Assembly: GCF_039655865.1 (NCBI RefSeq)
Contig: NZ_JBBYXL010000001.1
Location: 596,356 to 660,355, forward strand
Length of the DNA stretch: 64,000 nucleotides
Reading direction: 5' to 3'
From: Prosthecobacter sp. SYSU 5D2
Lineage (GTDB): Bacteria; Verrucomicrobiota; Verrucomicrobiia; Verrucomicrobiales; Verrucomicrobiaceae
Part shown: piece by piece, positions 63,481-64,000 of the stretch
Position numbering within the stretch: the first letter of the stretch is position 1
Layout of the letters: every line of letters starts with the position of its first letter
The notes under the pieces: generated by a model
What the model was told of the DNA's origin: nothing
Database searches by the model: none
The model's input: only the letters and a program-made list of their open reading frames with translations
Translations under genes and position numbers: made by a program

Positions 63481-64000
63481 TGGACCGGTGTCGCTTAGTT
63501 AGTTGAGGTTGCTGTGCTGATTTTCAAACTGGTTGGGGGTGAGGTAGCCGAGGGCGGAGTGCTTGCGTGCATTGTTGTAGTAGCCGTCGATATACTCGAA
63601 GAGTTCGAGCCTGGCATCAGTGGCGTCTTCAAAGCAGCCACCCTGGAGCATCTCTCGTTTCATTGTGCCCATGAAGGATTCGGTCCAGGCGTTGTCGTAA
63701 GGGTTGGCCCGTGCGGACATGCTCTGGCGCATCCCTGCGTCGGCCAGCACGGCCCTGAAGGCGCTGCTGCCATACTGGCTGCCACGGTCGCTGTGGAAGA
63801 GCGTGCCCCGGGTGCAGGCCCGCGGCCGGGCCTGCAAGGCCTGTTGCAGGGCGTGCACCACCAGTTCTGAGCGCATGTGGGTGTCAAGGCTCCAGCCGAT
63901 GATGCGGCGTGAGCCCAGGTCGATGACCACCGCGAGGTAAAGCCAGCGGGAGGCAGTGGGGATGAAGGTGATGTCACCGGCCCAGGCCTCATTGGGCTTG
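63481..64000 (-). mobile_element. IS3-family insertion sequence, 3' part
   Basis: The left boundary is placed at about 63481, at TGGACCGGTGTC, because IS3 ends often begin TG and the NTPase reading ends there. The other end, any OrfA and the target duplication are outside the window. Confidence 0.6.
63499..64000 (-). CDS. IS3-family transposase OrfB, C-terminal part (5' end outside window)
   Basis: The open frame continues to the window edge. It carries the integrase-core DDE triad of IS3 OrfB: first Asp in WAGDITFIPT, second Asp in LFHSDRGSQYGS, and Glu in YDNAWTESFMGTMKRE. It ends with the usual YNNARKHSALGYLTPNQFE. The missing N-terminus would include the HTH_21 region and, by frameshift, OrfA. 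Confidence 0.95.
   Translation of the reverse strand, partial: KPNEAWAGDITFIPTASRWLYLAVVIDLGSRRIIGWSLDTHMRSELVVHALQQALQARPRACTRGTLFHSDRGSQYGSSAFRAVLADAGMRQSMSARANPYDNAWTESFMGTMKREMLQGGCFEDATDARLELFEYIDGYYNNARKHSALGYLTPNQFENQHSNLN

Overview
The window is one contiguous bacterial chromosomal stretch, GC-rich, with genes on both strands, no rRNA and no tRNA that I could find. Gene content suggests a Verrucomicrobiota member, probably near Verrucomicrobiaceae/Prosthecobacter. The pointers are secreted sulfatase, ceramidase-like and DUF6807 proteins, a cytoplasmic core of rpsB-tsf and cdaA-glmM, and dispersed intergenic repeats of a type I associate with that phylum. This is inference from content, not from a phylogeny.

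Layout: 1-464 is the tail of a histidine kinase. 513-2604 is a DUF2851/HAD pair. 2847-6698 is a housekeeping block: ribosomal protein S2, EF-Ts, diadenylate cyclase, a 51-residue membrane protein resembling the first helix of CdaR, and GlmM. 6764-10297 is sulfite reductase (cysJ-cysI). 10298-13147 is a poorer, more AT-rich accessory zone with a NERD membrane protein, a hypothetical membrane protein and several repeats. 13148-20031 is one leftward heavy-metal RND efflux operon: His-rich protein, TolC-like, DUF3147, adaptor, CusA/CzcA-like pump, small secreted protein. 20092-27966 is a leftward trio: giant DUF3686-type AAA ATPase, flotillin, NfeD/YqiJ-like protein.

28077-37447 mixes secreted proteins (ceramidase-like, sulfatase, a jelly-roll-like protein, a 1097-residue von Willebrand A protein) with release factor 3 and small accessory genes. 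37660-43504 holds a LuxR-type regulator and a leftward cluster: an MglA-like GTPase, a long disordered roadblock protein rich in SPF motifs, a small roadblock-like protein and a glycosyltransferase. 43738-50000 is mostly single housekeeping or hypothetical genes. 49998-56635 is a signalling region: an FAD oxidoreductase divergent from a THI5/NMT1-sensor histidine kinase, a sigma-54 response regulator, a ParE-type toxin-antitoxin pair and a PAS histidine kinase. 56648-61946 carries cutA, a LOG-family hydrolase, an MBL-fold hydrolase, a CaCA antiporter and a DUF6807 protein. 62204-64000 is a P-loop NTPase gene that has lost its 5' part next to an incoming IS3-family element, which runs off the window.

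The most interesting parts are the MglA/SPF-repeat roadblock cluster, the ATPase-flotillin-NfeD trio, the miniature CdaR-like gene, the thiamine-precursor-type sensor kinase beside a ThiO-like oxidase, and an over-used heptamer GTTAGGC/GCCTAAC across the window.
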